Assembly (NCBI RefSeq): GCF_019880555.1
Contig: NZ_JAINVU010000006.1
Location: forward strand, 124,001 to 188,000
Origin: Hephaestia mangrovi
Lineage (GTDB): Bacteria; Pseudomonadota; Alphaproteobacteria; Sphingomonadales; Sphingomonadaceae
Length of the DNA stretch: 64,000 nt
Direction: 5' to 3'
The notes under the pieces were generated by a model. It saw nothing but the letters and a program-made list of their open reading frames with translations. It was not told the DNA's origin and did not search any database. A program made the position numbers and the translations under genes. The first letter of the stretch is position 1. Each line of letters begins with the position of its first letter. Below are positions 26,012 through 35,080 of this stretch, in pieces.

Positions 26012-26647
26012 TCACGAACCGCCCGGCGTCGGTGCCGCCATGGCGACGAATCTGGGCAGCGCCTCAATGCGATCGATCCACGCGCCGATCGCCGGATAGA
26101 GCGCGAGATCGAACCCGCCATCCTCGGCGAGATGGGTGTAGGCATAGAGTGCGATATCGGCGAGGCTGACGGCGTCGCCGACCATCCAGTCGACCAGCGC
26201 GAGGTGATCGTCCATCGCCTGCAGCGCCGCCTCGCCGGCCAGCCGCTTGGCGGGGATCTGGCTGCGCTGGAGTTCACTCAACGCGTCCAGCCCGACGAAG
26301 TGGAGCCAGAAGCGCAGCGTCGCGACATTGGGTTCGTGATGATATTGCTCGAAAAACATCCAGCGCAGCATGTCGGCGCGCTGGAAGCGGTCGTCCGGAA
26401 TCAGCGACGAACCGTCGGCAAGGAAGAAGCACGCGGCGTTGCTTTCGGCCAGGAAGCGCGGACCGACCTGCAGCACCGGGATGCGGCCGAGCGGATTGAT
26501 GTGGGTGCGGAACTGCGGCGTGCGCGTCTCACCCTTCATGATGTCATATTCGACCCGCTCCAGCAGCAGGCCGAGCAGCGCCGCCGTCAACCGGATCTTG
26601 TAGCAATTTCCCGACGCGGCATATTCGTGCAGGATCAGCTTTTCCAC
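26012..26647 (-). CDS. Glutathione S-transferase family protein
   Basis: A 211-residue cytosolic GST. The N-terminal thioredoxin fold has EYAASGNCYKIRLTAALLG (Ser/Cys active-site region) and the cis-Pro segment NPLGRIPVLQ followed by LAESNAACFFLAD for the gamma-glutamyl group. The C-terminal helical domain includes SLADIALYAYTHLAEDGGFD, the conserved N-capping box. Detoxification or thiol chemistry is expected; substrate unknown. It lies 19 bp downstream of the quinone oxidoreductase gene in the same direction. Confidence 0.88.
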   Translation of the reverse strand: MEKLILHEYAASGNCYKIRLTAALLGLLLERVEYDIMKGETRTPQFRTHINPLGRIPVLQVGPRFLAESNAACFFLADGSSLIPDDRFQRADMLRWMFFEQYHHEPNVATLRFWLHFVGLDALSELQRSQIPAKRLAGEAALQAMDDHLALVDWMVGDAVSLADIALYAYTHLAEDGGFDLALYPAIGAWIDRIEALPRFVAMAAPTPGGS

Positions 26648-26666
26648 ATCGCCTCCACCAGGAATG

Positions 26667-27668
26667 TCACGCCAACGTCAGCACGATCTTGCCGACGTGA
26701 TCGCCGGCTTCCATCCGGCGATGCGCCGCAGCGGCCTCGGCCAGCGGGAAAGTAGCGTCGATTTCGGGTTTGAGCAGCCCCTGCTCGACCAGCGGCCAGA
26801 CCGTGCGATGGAGCTCGTCGGCAACGAGGCTCTTGAACTCGGTGTCGCGCGGGCGCAGCGTCGATCCGGTCAGCGTCAGCCGGCGACGCATCACCTGCGC
26901 GATCGGGATCGTCGCTTCCGCCCCGCGCTGCACCGCGATCGAGACATGACGGCCATCCTCGGCAAGGCATTTCAGGTTGCGCGGCACGTAATCGCCGCCG
27001 ACCATGTCGAGCACCGCGTTGACACCCGCGCCGCCGGTGATCGTCTTCACCGCCTCGACGAAATCCTGCGTCCTGTAATTGATCGCATGATCGGCGCCGA
27101 TCGCTTTCGCCTGCGCGCATTTCTCGTCGGAGCCGGCGGTGACGATGATCGTCAGGCCGAACAATTTGGCGAGCTTGATCGCCATCGTGCCGATGCCGGA
27201 CGTGCCGCCGTGGACCAGCACGGTGTCGCCGTCGGCGGCATAGGCGCGCTCGAACAGGTTGGTCCACACCGTAAACAGCGTTTCAGGCAAGGCCGCCGCC
27301 TCGATCAGCGTCAGCGCAGGAGGCACCGGCAGGCATTGCCCAGCCGGCGCCACGGCGAATTCGGCATAACCGCCGCCGGCGATCAGCGCGCAGACCTTCT
27401 GGCCGATCTGACCGCTATCGACGCCATCGCCCACGGCGGCGATCTCGCCCGCAACCTCCAGCCCGGGAATCGAGGGCGCGCCGGGCGGCGGCGGATAGGC
27501 GCCCATGCGCTGCAATACGTCCGGCCGGTTGACGCCCGCGGCGGCGACGCGGATCAGCACCTCGCCCGCGGCCGGCCGCGGCACCGGCCGCTCGACCGGC
27601 ACAAGCACCTCCGGTCCACCGGGTTCGGCCGGATCGATTGCCGTCATGACGTCAGGCAGCGCGTGCAT
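26667..27668 (-). CDS. NAD(P)H-quinone oxidoreductase, PIG3/zeta-crystallin type
   Basis: A zinc-free medium-chain dehydrogenase/reductase of 333 residues. It has AAGVNRPDVLQRMGAYPPPP at the substrate end, GLEVAGEIAAVG, the GGTSGIGTMAIKLAKLFG NADPH-binding loop and the PIG3-specific LKCLAEDGRHVSIAVQRGAE region. It reduces quinones by one electron. The start is ATG 27668, with GGGGGGA upstream. It forms a two-gene unit with the GST and diverges from the DUF1192 gene 62 bp away, consistent with an oxidative or electrophile response, although no regulator is visible. Confidence 0.9.
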   Translation of the reverse strand: MHALPDVMTAIDPAEPGGPEVLVPVERPVPRPAAGEVLIRVAAAGVNRPDVLQRMGAYPPPPGAPSIPGLEVAGEIAAVGDGVDSGQIGQKVCALIAGGGYAEFAVAPAGQCLPVPPALTLIEAAALPETLFTVWTNLFERAYAADGDTVLVHGGTSGIGTMAIKLAKLFGLTIIVTAGSDEKCAQAKAIGADHAINYRTQDFVEAVKTITGGAGVNAVLDMVGGDYVPRNLKCLAEDGRHVSIAVQRGAEATIPIAQVMRRRLTLTGSTLRPRDTEFKSLVADELHRTVWPLVEQGLLKPEIDATFPLAEAAAAHRRMEAGDHVGKIVLTLA

Positions 27669-27730
27669 AGGTCCCCCCTTTTGCCGGCGCCTTATTGACA
27701 TCGGCGGGCTTAGGGTCAACGCTCGATGCC

Positions 27731-27928
27731 ATGGATTCCGGCGAGAATCTCCCGCGCCGCGCCGATGATCCGGTGGCGCAGCTTGCCCGGCAGGACCTCG
27801 ATCCGATGTCGGTGGCGGAGCTCGACCAGCGTGTCGCCGATCTCGAAGCTGAGATCGAACGCGTCAGACGCCACCGGGATCGCGCCGTTAACCATCGCGC
27901 AAGCGCCGACGCTTTATTCAAGCGATGA
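27731..27928 (+). CDS. DUF1192 family protein
   Basis: A 65-residue protein with the DUF1192 pattern: DPVAQLARQDLDPMSVAELD, then QRVADLEAEIERVRRHRDRA, a short coiled coil, and the end ASADALFKR. The family is restricted to alphaproteobacteria and its role is unknown. The start is ATG 27731. It precedes clpA by 133 bp in the same direction. The gap carries a small hairpin and an AAGGAG (about 28044) for clpA. Confidence 0.8.
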   Translation: MDSGENLPRRADDPVAQLARQDLDPMSVAELDQRVADLEAEIERVRRHRDRAVNHRASADALFKR

Positions 27929-28061
27929 GCGCAAACCGCGCCTCGGCGGGCACAATGCCCTGGGCGAGGAGCGGATGGCCAATGCTTGATGCGCGCGGCC
28001 CGGCACCCGACATTAGGGGAAAGGGCCGCGGGTCTTTGCGGTCCCAAGGAGTGAATATCTA

Positions 28062-30383
28062 ATGCCATCCTTTGCCTCCGCGCTCGAAACCACGCTGCAC
28101 AAGGCGCTCGAAGCAGCGTCGGCCCGGCGCCACGAATATGCGACGCTCGAGCATCTGCTGCTCGCGCTGATCGACGACGAACATGCTTCCAAGGTGATGT
28201 CGGCGTGCAATGTCGATCTGGGCGATCTCAAGGCCACCGTCGCGCATTATCTTGATACCGAGCTCGATGCGCTCAAGGTCGATGCCGCGACCGATCCGTC
28301 GCCGACTTCGGGTTTCCAGCGCGTCGTTCAGCGCGCGATCCTGCATGTCCAGTCGTCGGGCCGCGACGAGGTGACCGGCGCCAACGTGCTGGTCGCCCTG
28401 TTTTCCGAACGCGAATCGTACGCGGTCTATTTCCTGCAGCAGCAGGATATGAGCCGGCTCGACGCGGTCAGCTTCATCAGCCACGGCGTCGGCAAGGGCG
28501 GCGCGCCCGCCGAGACCACGACGCCGAAGGGTGCCGAAGAAGAGAAGGCGTCGTCGAAGGGCGACAAGAACAAGAACGAAAGCCCGCTCAAGCAGTTCAC
28601 CGTTGACCTCAATGAAAAGGCCAAGGATGGCCGCGTCGATCCGCTGATCGGGCGCGGGCCGGAGGTCGATCGCACGGTGCAAATCCTCTGCCGCCGCAGC
28701 AAGAACAACCCGCTCTACGTGGGCGATCCCGGCGTCGGCAAGACCGCGATCGCCGAGGGGCTGGCGCGCAAGATCGTCGAAGGCGACGTGCCCGATGTCC
28801 TTAAGGAAGCGGTGATTTACTCGCTCGACATGGGCGCGCTGCTCGCCGGCACGCGCTATCGCGGCGATTTCGAGGAGCGGCTGAAGGCGGTCGTCTCCGA
28901 GCTGGAAAAGCTGCCGCACGCGATCCTGTTCATCGACGAGATCCATACGGTGATTGGCGCCGGCGCGACCAGCGGCGGGGCGATGGACGCCTCGAACCTG
29001 CTCAAGCCGGCGCTCAGCGGCGGCACGATCCGCTGCATCGGCTCGACCACCTACAAGGAATTCCGCAACCATTTCGAGAAGGACCGGGCGCTGCTCCGGC
29101 GCTTCCAGAAGATCGACGTCAACGAGCCCACGGTCGAGGACACGATCAAAATCCTCGCGGGCCTGCGCAGCGCGTTCGAAGAGCACCATTCGGTCAAATA
29201 CACGCCCGATGCGCTCAAGTCGGCCGTCGAGTTGTCGGCGCGCTACATCAACGACCGCAAGCTGCCCGATAAGGCGATCGACGTGATCGACGAGGTTGGC
29301 GCAATGCAGATGCTGGTGGCGCCGTCGAAGCGCCGCAAGACGATCACGCCCAGGGAGATCGAGGCGGTGATCGCGACGATGGCGCGCATCCCGCCGAAAT
29401 CGGTGTCGACCGATGACAAGAAGGCGCTCGAAAGCCTCGAGACCGACCTGAAGCGCGTGGTGTTCGGCCAGAACGACGCGATCGAGAAGCTCGCCTCGGC
29501 GATCAAGCTCAGCCGTGCCGGGCTGCGCGATCCCGACAAGCCGATCGGCAATTACCTGTTCACCGGCCCCACCGGCGTCGGCAAGACCGAAGTCGCGCGA
29601 CAGCTCGCCTCGATCATGGGCATCCCGCTGCAGCGTTTCGACATGTCCGAATATATGGAACGCCACAGCGTCTCGCGGCTGATCGGCGCGCCGCCGGGTT
29701 ATGTCGGCTACGATCAGGGCGGGTTGCTCACCGATGCGGTCGATCAGAACCCGCATTCGGTGCTGCTCCTCGATGAAATCGAGAAGGCGCACCCCGATTT
29801 GTTCAACATCCTGTTGCAGGTGATGGACAACGGCAAGCTCACCGATCACCACGGCAAGACGGTCGATTTCAGGAACACCATCCTGATCATGACCACCAAT
29901 GCCGGCGCGTCGGACATGGCACGCGAGGCGCTGGGCTTCGGCGTGTCGAGCCGCGAGGGCGAGGACGAAGAGGCAGTGAAGAAGATGTTCACGCCTGAAT
30001 TCCGCAACCGTCTCGATGCGATCGTGCCGTTCGGGTATTTGCCGCCCGAAGTGGTGGCGCGCGTGGTCGACAAGTTCATCCTGCAGCTCGAACTGCAGCT
30101 TGCCGATCGCCAGGTGCACATCCAGCTCGATGATGGTGCCAAGGCTTGGCTGACCGAGAAGGGCTATGACAAGCTCTACGGCGCGCGCCCAATGGGCCGC
30201 CTGATCCAGGAAAAGATCAAGCAGCCGCTCGCCGAGGAATTGCTGTTTGGCAAGCTGGTCCATGGCGGCGAGGTCAACGTCAAGCTGAAGGACAGCGCGC
30301 TCGCTTTCGAGATCGTGCCGGCCGCGCCGAAGAAGCCCAAGAAGGGCGGCGGCAAGAAGGCCGAGAAGGTCGACGCCAAATAA
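28062..30383 (+). CDS. clpA: ATP-dependent Clp protease ATP-binding subunit ClpA
   Basis: The AAA+ unfoldase that feeds substrates to ClpP. Order: Clp N-domain (1-140, [20 protein letters not shown]), a charged linker (about 145-185), AAA1 with Walker A GDPGVGKT (221-228) and Walker [13 protein letters not shown]2 with Walker [10 protein letters not shown] (502-510) and [12 protein letters not shown], then the ClpB_D2-small domain. The 773-residue length and missing middle coiled-coil domain exclude ClpB and ClpC. The adaptor gene clpS, often upstream, is not adjacent. A strong terminator follows. Confidence 0.96.
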   Translation: MPSFASALETTLHKALEAASARRHEYATLEHLLLALIDDEHASKVMSACNVDLGDLKATVAHYLDTELDALKVDAATDPSPTSGFQRVVQRAILHVQSSGRDEVTGANVLVALFSERESYAVYFLQQQDMSRLDAVSFISHGVGKGGAPAETTTPKGAEEEKASSKGDKNKNESPLKQFTVDLNEKAKDGRVDPLIGRGPEVDRTVQILCRRSKNNPLYVGDPGVGKTAIAEGLARKIVEGDVPDVLKEAVIYSLDMGALLAGTRYRGDFEERLKAVVSELEKLPHAILFIDEIHTVIGAGATSGGAMDASNLLKPALSGGTIRCIGSTTYKEFRNHFEKDRALLRRFQKIDVNEPTVEDTIKILAGLRSAFEEHHSVKYTPDALKSAVELSARYINDRKLPDKAIDVIDEVGAMQMLVAPSKRRKTITPREIEAVIATMARIPPKSVSTDDKKALESLETDLKRVVFGQNDAIEKLASAIKLSRAGLRDPDKPIGNYLFTGPTGVGKTEVARQLASIMGIPLQRFDMSEYMERHSVSRLIGAPPGYVGYDQGGLLTDAVDQNPHSVLLLDEIEKAHPDLFNILLQVMDNGKLTDHHGKTVDFRNTILIMTTNAGASDMAREALGFGVSSREGEDEEAVKKMFTPEFRNRLDAIVPFGYLPPEVVARVVDKFILQLELQLADRQVHIQLDDGAKAWLTEKGYDKLYGARPMGRLIQEKIKQPLAEELLFGKLVHGGEVNVKLKDSALAFEIVPAAPKKPKKGGGKKAEKVDAK

Positions 30384-30389
30384 CCATAA

Positions 30390-30417
30390 GGGCCGGGACA
30401 TGCTCCCGGCCCTTTTT
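30390..30417 (+). terminator. Rho-independent terminator after clpA
   Basis: GGGCCGGGA (30390-30398) and TCCCGGCCC (30404-30412) make a perfect 9-bp stem with a 5-base loop, followed directly by TTTTT (30413-30417). It starts 6 bp after the clpA stop and is the clearest intrinsic terminator in the window. Confidence 0.93.
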
Positions 30418-30471
30418 CGTTGTCGTGCCCGCGCTTGACTCAGCCGGCGCCCGCCGGAATAGCCCGAAATC

Positions 30472-31392
30472 ATGACGGATCAGGCTCCGCATGCCACCGA
30501 TCTGCCGTTCGCGGGGGTCGAGCTTGGCGGCACCAAGTGCATCGCGATCCTCGCGCGTGGCCCCGACGACATCATCGCCGAGCGCCGCATCGCGACGACC
30601 GGCCCGGCGGAGACTCTCGCGGCGATCGAGGCGGCGCTGGATGGCTTCGGCCAGTTCGCGGCGCTGGGTATCGCCAGTTTCGGGCCGGTGTCGATCGAAG
30701 CCGGCGCGGCCGATTACGGGTTCATCACCTCGAGTCCCAAGCCCGGCTGGCAGCAGACCGATCTCGCCGGGCGGCTCCAGCGGCGTTACGGCGTGCCGAC
30801 CGGCTTTCATACCGATGTGACTGGCGCGGCGCTCGGCGAGGGGCGGTGGGGCGCGGCGATCGGGCTCGGCGATTTCGCCTACGTCACGGTTGGAACCGGC
30901 GTCGGCGTCGGGCTGATCAGCGGCGGCCGGCCGGTCGACGGGATGACGCATGGTGAGCTTGGCCATGTCCGCCCGGTCCGGCTTGCGGGGGACGCGTGGC
31001 CGGGGCATTGCCCGTTCCACGGCGCTTGCGTCGAAGGCCTTGTATCGGGGCCGGCGATCGCGGCGCGGGCCGGGCGGCCTGCGCCCGAGCTCGCGCCGGA
31101 AGACCCGGCGTGGGAAGGCGTCGTTCATTCCCTCGCGCAACTCCTCCATGTGCTGGTGTTGACCGGCGTGCCGCGGCGGGTCGTGTTCGGCGGCGGGGTG
31201 ATGACCGGCAACGGCCATCTGTTTCCCCGGTTGCGCACGGCCTTGGCGGAGAGCCTCGCCGGCTATGTCCGGCGGCCGGAGCTCGACGATCTCGATCGCT
31301 ATGTCGTGCCGGCGGCGCTGGGCGGCAATGCCGGGCCGCTTGGCGCGATCGTGCTGGCGGCGATGGCGGCGAGGGGGCTACCGATCGACTGA
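30472..31392 (+). CDS. ROK-family sugar kinase, probable fructokinase
   Basis: A 306-residue sugar kinase. The N-terminal phosphate-1 motif GVELGGTKCIAILARG, the GTGVGVGLI phosphate-2 loop, the ROK zinc site region HGELGHVRPVR ... GHCPFHGACVEGL (His and three Cys) and the catalytic Asp in FHTDVTGAAL are all present. The GHCPFHG-CVEGL spacing is that of bacterial fructokinases/manno(fructo)kinases. No sugar transporter is adjacent. Its end overlaps the ThiF-like gene by 15 bp. Confidence 0.85.
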   Translation: MTDQAPHATDLPFAGVELGGTKCIAILARGPDDIIAERRIATTGPAETLAAIEAALDGFGQFAALGIASFGPVSIEAGAADYGFITSSPKPGWQQTDLAGRLQRRYGVPTGFHTDVTGAALGEGRWGAAIGLGDFAYVTVGTGVGVGLISGGRPVDGMTHGELGHVRPVRLAGDAWPGHCPFHGACVEGLVSGPAIAARAGRPAPELAPEDPAWEGVVHSLAQLLHVLVLTGVPRRVVFGGGVMTGNGHLFPRLRTALAESLAGYVRRPELDDLDRYVVPAALGGNAGPLGAIVLAAMAARGLPID

Positions 31393-32145
31393 CCGGCTGC
31401 CGCAGGCCGGACAGCCGGAATCCTTGGGCAGGGTGAGCGTGCGGAAGCGGAAGGCGAGGGCGTCCACCAGCAGCAGCGTGCCGGCGGGATCGTCGCCGAA
31501 CGGTACGATCGCGCGGATCGCCTCGATCGCGGCGAGGCTGCCGAGCACACCGGTCATCGCGCCGAGCACGCCCTGATCGGCGCAGCTCACCTCCGGACGA
31601 TCGGGATCGTTCCCGACCCAGCAGCGATAGCAGGGCTTGTCCGCTTCCCAGCCGCGGAACACGCCGAGCTGCCCCTCGAACTGCCCGACGGCGGCAGAAA
31701 CAAGCGGGATACGGGCGGCGAGCGCGGCATCGGCGACGGCGAGACGCGTAGCGAAATTGTCGCAGCCATCGAGCACGACATCGGCGCCGGCGATCAACGC
31801 CGCGGCGTTGGCGGCATCGAGGCGCGTGACGTGCGGCTCGACCGTCACGTCCGGATTGAGCGCGGCCAGGGCGTCGCGCGCGGCTTCCGCCTTGGCGCGG
31901 CCGATATCGGCGGTGCCGAACAAGGTCTGGCGCTGGAGGTTGGACAATTCGACGCGATCGTCGTCGATCACGATCAGCCGGCCGACCCCCGCGGCGGCGA
32001 GATATTGCAGTGCCGGCGAGCCGATCCCGCCCGCGCCGATCACCGCCACGGTCGCGCCGAGCAGCCGCATCTGCCCCGCACCGCCCACATCGCGCAGGAT
32101 GATATGGCGGGCGTAGCGCGAAAGCTGGTCGGCGCCGAGCGTCAC
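31378..32145 (-). CDS. HesA/MoeB/ThiF family sulfur-carrier adenylyltransferase
   Basis: An E1-like enzyme of 255 residues that adenylates the C-terminus of a ubiquitin-like sulfur carrier (MoaD or ThiS). It has [20 protein letters not shown], the nucleotide loop [25 protein letters not shown], and two CxxC zinc pairs (CYRC and CPAC) with [16 protein letters not shown] between them. MoeB is slightly favoured by length and sequence, but ThiF cannot be excluded. The ATG overlaps the dut stop, so it is coupled to dut. Confidence 0.85.
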   Translation of the reverse strand: MTLGADQLSRYARHIILRDVGGAGQMRLLGATVAVIGAGGIGSPALQYLAAAGVGRLIVIDDDRVELSNLQRQTLFGTADIGRAKAEAARDALAALNPDVTVEPHVTRLDAANAAALIAGADVVLDGCDNFATRLAVADAALAARIPLVSAAVGQFEGQLGVFRGWEADKPCYRCWVGNDPDRPEVSCADQGVLGAMTGVLGSLAAIEAIRAIVPFGDDPAGTLLLVDALAFRFRTLTLPKDSGCPACGSRSVDR

Positions 32146-32582
32146 CGCCCGGTCGAACCGAATCCGCCGGCGCCGCGCAGCGTTTCGTCGAGCGATTCGG
32201 TTTCGACGAGATCGGCACGTAACACCGGCGCGGGCACGAGCTGGGCGATGCGATCGCCGCGGCGGATCGCGAACGATTCCTGCCCCAGATTGGCGAGAAT
32301 CACTTTCACCTCGCCCCGATAATCGCTGTCGATCGTGCCCGGCGTGTTGAGGCAGGTGATGCCATGTTTGAGCGCCAGCCCCGAGCGCGGACGGACCTGC
32401 ACCTCATAGCCATCGGGAATCGCGATCGCGAAGCCGGTCGCGACGGCGTGGCGGCCGCCGGGCACAAGCGTCACGTCCTCGGCGGCGACGACATCCATGC
32501 CGGCGGCGCCATGCGTGGCGTAAGCGGGAAGCGGCAGGCCCTCGCCATGAGGCAGGCGCAGAATGGGGATGGTGATCGACAT
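32142..32582 (-). CDS. dut: dUTP diphosphatase
   Basis: Hydrolyses dUTP to dUMP, preventing uracil incorporation and supplying dTMP synthesis. The 146-residue product has all five trimeric dUTPase motifs: [38 protein letters not shown] and the C-terminal [11 protein letters not shown] arm. The start is ATG 32582, overlapping the stop of a 51-residue upstream frame (TGATG). A LexA-type box lies 158 bp upstream, so the gene may be DNA-damage inducible. thiF-like follows with overlap. Confidence 0.95.
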   Translation of the reverse strand: MSITIPILRLPHGEGLPLPAYATHGAAGMDVVAAEDVTLVPGGRHAVATGFAIAIPDGYEVQVRPRSGLALKHGITCLNTPGTIDSDYRGEVKVILANLGQESFAIRRGDRIAQLVPAPVLRADLVETESLDETLRGAGGFGSTGR

Positions 32583-32737
32583 CACTCCCCTTTGGGTGCT
32601 GGCCCGGCGCGGATCAAGAGAGCGCGCACCCGGCAAAGGTTCCGAAAGTTCCGGGAAAACGACACGAACCGACCCCGTGCGAAGCGGCCCGGGAAGCAAT
32701 TCGGCTTTCCAGCAGAAACCACGGCCCGTTCCATCAT
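32582..32737 (-). CDS. Possible 51-aa leader ORF between the SOS box and dut
   Basis: A minus-strand frame opens with two consecutive ATGs (32735-32737 and 32732-32734) and closes on a TGA that overlaps the dut ATG. The product is basic ([19 protein letters not shown] at its start, then Arg-rich) with no recognised domain. The first ATG lies 3 bp after the LexA half-site, so translation would be leaderless or nearly so. Supporting evidence is only position and the stop/start overlap; it may be an untranslated leader. Confidence 0.25.
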   Translation of the reverse strand: MMERAVVSAGKPNCFPGRFARGRFVSFSRNFRNLCRVRALLIRAGPAPKGE

Positions 32738-32739
32738 CG

Positions 32740-32754
32740 GAACATTAGCAGAAC
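32740..32754 (-). promoter_or_regulatory. LexA (SOS) box, alphaproteobacterial type
   Basis: GAAC (32740-32743), ATTAGCA, GAAC (32751-32754) is a perfect GAAC-N7-GAAC direct repeat; read on the minus strand it is GTTC-N7-GTTC, the established alphaproteobacterial LexA consensus. A GCTAAT hexamer inside the spacer could be a -10 element, which would put LexA directly over the promoter. The downstream minus-strand unit is the 51-aa frame, dut and the thiF-like gene. Such a 8-base match arises by chance occasionally, but its place in a 206-bp gap argues for function. Confidence 0.6.
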
Positions 32755-32788
32755 ATAGCCGTGTAGGAAAGCGATGACGATGCGCCCC

Positions 32789-34012
32789 TCAGTCGCCCTC
32801 CAGCGCGTCGGCGATGCGCGCGGCGAGGCGGTGAGCGACGTCGTCCTTCGGCAGCGTTTCCCAGCTTTCGACGCCCGATTCGCGGACGAGGTGGATGGTG
32901 TTGGCGGCGCCGCCCATCACATCGCCGGAGACATCATTGGCAACGATCCAGTCGGCGCCCTTCTTCGCGCGCTTGGCAGTGGCGTGCTCGATCACCTTTT
33001 CGGTTTCCGCGGCGAAGCCGATCACCAGCCGGGGGCGTCGCGGGCTGCGCGCCAGCATGGCGAGGATATCCGGGTTCTCGTGGAGCTGGAGCGCGGGCGG
33101 CGCCTCGCCCTTCTTGATCTTCTGCGCCGCCGCCTCGGCATGCCAATCCCCGACCGCGGCGACCATCACCGCGGCATCGGCGGGCAGCGCCGCGGCGACG
33201 GCATTGGCCATTTCCTGTGCCGTCTCGACATCGACGCGCGTGACGCCGGGCGGCGTCGGCAGCGTCACGGGGCCGGCGATCAGCGTCACGCGAGCGCCCA
33301 TCCCGGCAAGCGCGCCAGCGATCGCAAAGCCCTGGCGGCCCGACGAGCGATTGGCGATGTAGCGCACCGGATCGATCGGCTCGTGCGTCGGCCCCGCCGT
33401 GACGAGGATGTGGCGCCCGGCGAGCCGGCCCGAACCGCCGGCCGGGGGGGCGTTCGATACCGGTGCGGACGCGGGCGTCGTGCCGAGCGCCCGTTCGATC
33501 GCGGCGACGATAGCCACCGGCTCGGGCAAGCGGCCGGGGCCACATTCGCCGCACGCCATCGGCCCTTCGTCCGGCTCGATCACGGTGACGCCATCGCCGC
33601 GCAGCGTGGCGACGTTGCGGATGGTGGCGGCGTGCTGCCACATGCGCACGTTCATCGCCGGGGCGGCAAGCACGGGCTTGTCGGTGGCGAGCAGCAGCGT
33701 GGTGGCAAGATCGTCGGCGATGCCGGCGGCCATCTTCGCCAGCAGATCGGCGGTGGCCGGCGCGACCACGACCAGATCGGCCTCGCGGCTGAGCTGGATA
33801 TGGCCCATCTCGGCCTCGTCCTTCAAATCCCACAGGCTGGTGTGGACCGGCTGTTCGCTGAGCGCCGCGAGCGTCATCGGCGTGACGAAATGGCTGCCGC
33901 CTTCGGTCAGCACGCAGCGCACGCCGATCCCGGCCTTGCGGCACAAGCGGATCAGCTCGCAGGCCTTGTAGGCGGCGATGCCGCCACCGACGATCAGCAG
34001 GATTCGCTTCAT
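32789..34012 (-). CDS. coaBC: Bifunctional phosphopantothenoylcysteine synthetase/decarboxylase
   Basis: Two coenzyme A biosynthesis steps in one 407-residue protein: CoaC (FMN decarboxylase, N-terminal ~180) and CoaB (ligase, C-terminal). CoaC signatures are ILLIVGGGIAAYKACELIRL, the ADLVVVAPATADLLAKMAAG segment and APAMNVRMW, plus ACGECGPGRL with the catalytic Cys. CoaB has ILVTAGPTHEPIDPVRYIAN and the following RSSG. The start is ATG 34012, overlapping the stop of the membrane protein gene (ATGA). Confidence 0.95.
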   Translation of the reverse strand: MKRILLIVGGGIAAYKACELIRLCRKAGIGVRCVLTEGGSHFVTPMTLAALSEQPVHTSLWDLKDEAEMGHIQLSREADLVVVAPATADLLAKMAAGIADDLATTLLLATDKPVLAAPAMNVRMWQHAATIRNVATLRGDGVTVIEPDEGPMACGECGPGRLPEPVAIVAAIERALGTTPASAPVSNAPPAGGSGRLAGRHILVTAGPTHEPIDPVRYIANRSSGRQGFAIAGALAGMGARVTLIAGPVTLPTPPGVTRVDVETAQEMANAVAAALPADAAVMVAAVGDWHAEAAAQKIKKGEAPPALQLHENPDILAMLARSPRRPRLVIGFAAETEKVIEHATAKRAKKGADWIVANDVSGDVMGGAANTIHLVRESGVESWETLPKDDVAHRLAARIADALEGD

Positions 34013-35079
34013 CGCGTCAGTCTTGTCACGGTGATGCGCCGTCTGTCGAGCGCGCGATGAACGAGATCGCCGATCGCATCGGGCGCAAGCGCGAGCCCGG
34101 CGAACAGGATCGGCGTGACCAGCATCACCCGCGCGATCGTCTCGCCATTCGGGACCACGGCCAGAAACGCCGCATAAGCGACGAGCACGATCGCGACGCG
34201 CGGGCCGGCCGGATCGGGCCATGCCGCCCAGCCGGCTAGCGCCAGCCCCGCCAGCGGTGCGGCGACCAGCATCGGCAGCGCGGCAAGCGCCGTGGCGGCG
34301 ACCGAGGCGCGAACCATCGCGCCGAGCCCGAGCAGCCCGACCGGCGGCAGGTCGCCGCCATTGGCCGCGTGCAGGTGGCAGGCAAAGGCGAGTGCGAACG
34401 CGGCGAGCGCGCCGCCCCAGCCGAGCGCCTCCCGTCCGTCACCGTCGGCCAGCGCGACCAGCAGCATGATCGCGGCATAAAGCGCGGCGGCGGGTTCGAT
34501 CAGCATCGCGATCGTGGCGAATGCCGCCGCCTCCACCCACCGCCCCGGCCGCCACGCGGCCAGCGATAAGGCGACCAACGCGCCTGCCCATGCTGCAGGG
34601 AGCGCGACAAGGCCGTCGCTCAGCGCCCGTGTCGCGCCGACCGCGACGAGCATCGGCGGCACCAGCGCGGCGCCACGCTGCAGCGTCGGGCGAAACCGGA
34701 CGAACCACGCCGCCACCGCACCGGCAATCAGCGCCGCCAGCATCAACAGGTCAATCCAGCCGGGCAACGCCGCCTCGATCAGCGGCAGGATCGGCATCGG
34801 CATCGGTGTCGCAGCGCCGCTCTGCCCGCCGATCGTCGCGTGGGCGACGGTGTAGAAAGTGCCACCATGGCGAATACCGTCGATGATCGCCGCGACGATT
34901 GCCGCGGCACCGGCGCCGATTGCGGGGCCATCACCGGACGGGGCGCCGATCGCGGTAAAACAGGCGAGGACCACCAGCGCGACGAGCGCCAGCACGATCC
35001 GCGCCTGACCGCGGCTCAGCGCCGCGAAACGGGTCGGGCCGGCGGCCCAGAACGGCCGGCGAGTGCGGCCGGCGGCCAT
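34009..35079 (-). CDS. Polytopic membrane protein, function unknown
   Basis: A 356-residue protein of about nine to ten transmembrane helices, very rich in Ala, Leu and Val. The first 15 residues are basic (MAAGRTRRPFW). A periplasmic segment near residues 65-100 (IIDGIRHGGTFYTVAHATIG) is the most conserved-looking part. I do not recognise a catalytic motif; proteins with this look are sometimes grouped with glycosyltransferase-87-type membrane proteins, which I cannot confirm. It is coupled to coaBC (ATGA overlap) and starts 1 bp after the ubiB stop. Confidence 0.7.
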   Translation of the reverse strand: MAAGRTRRPFWAAGPTRFAALSRGQARIVLALVALVVLACFTAIGAPSGDGPAIGAGAAAIVAAIIDGIRHGGTFYTVAHATIGGQSGAATPMPMPILPLIEAALPGWIDLLMLAALIAGAVAAWFVRFRPTLQRGAALVPPMLVAVGATRALSDGLVALPAAWAGALVALSLAAWRPGRWVEAAAFATIAMLIEPAAALYAAIMLLVALADGDGREALGWGGALAAFALAFACHLHAANGGDLPPVGLLGLGAMVRASVAATALAALPMLVAAPLAGLALAGWAAWPDPAGPRVAIVLVAYAAFLAVVPNGETIARVMLVTPILFAGLALAPDAIGDLVHRALDRRRITVTRLTR

Positions 35080-35080
35080 A

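Noticed and set aside
28062..30383. ClpB or ClpC instead of ClpA
   Set aside because: There is no middle coiled-coil domain between the AAA modules, and the length (773) and N-domain fit ClpA.
32774..34060. A 428-codon plus-strand frame downstream of the SOS box
   Set aside because: It is antisense to coaBC, whose motifs are complete, and its predicted protein is Arg/Gly/Asp-rich without a domain. The LexA box is therefore assigned to the minus-strand dut unit.
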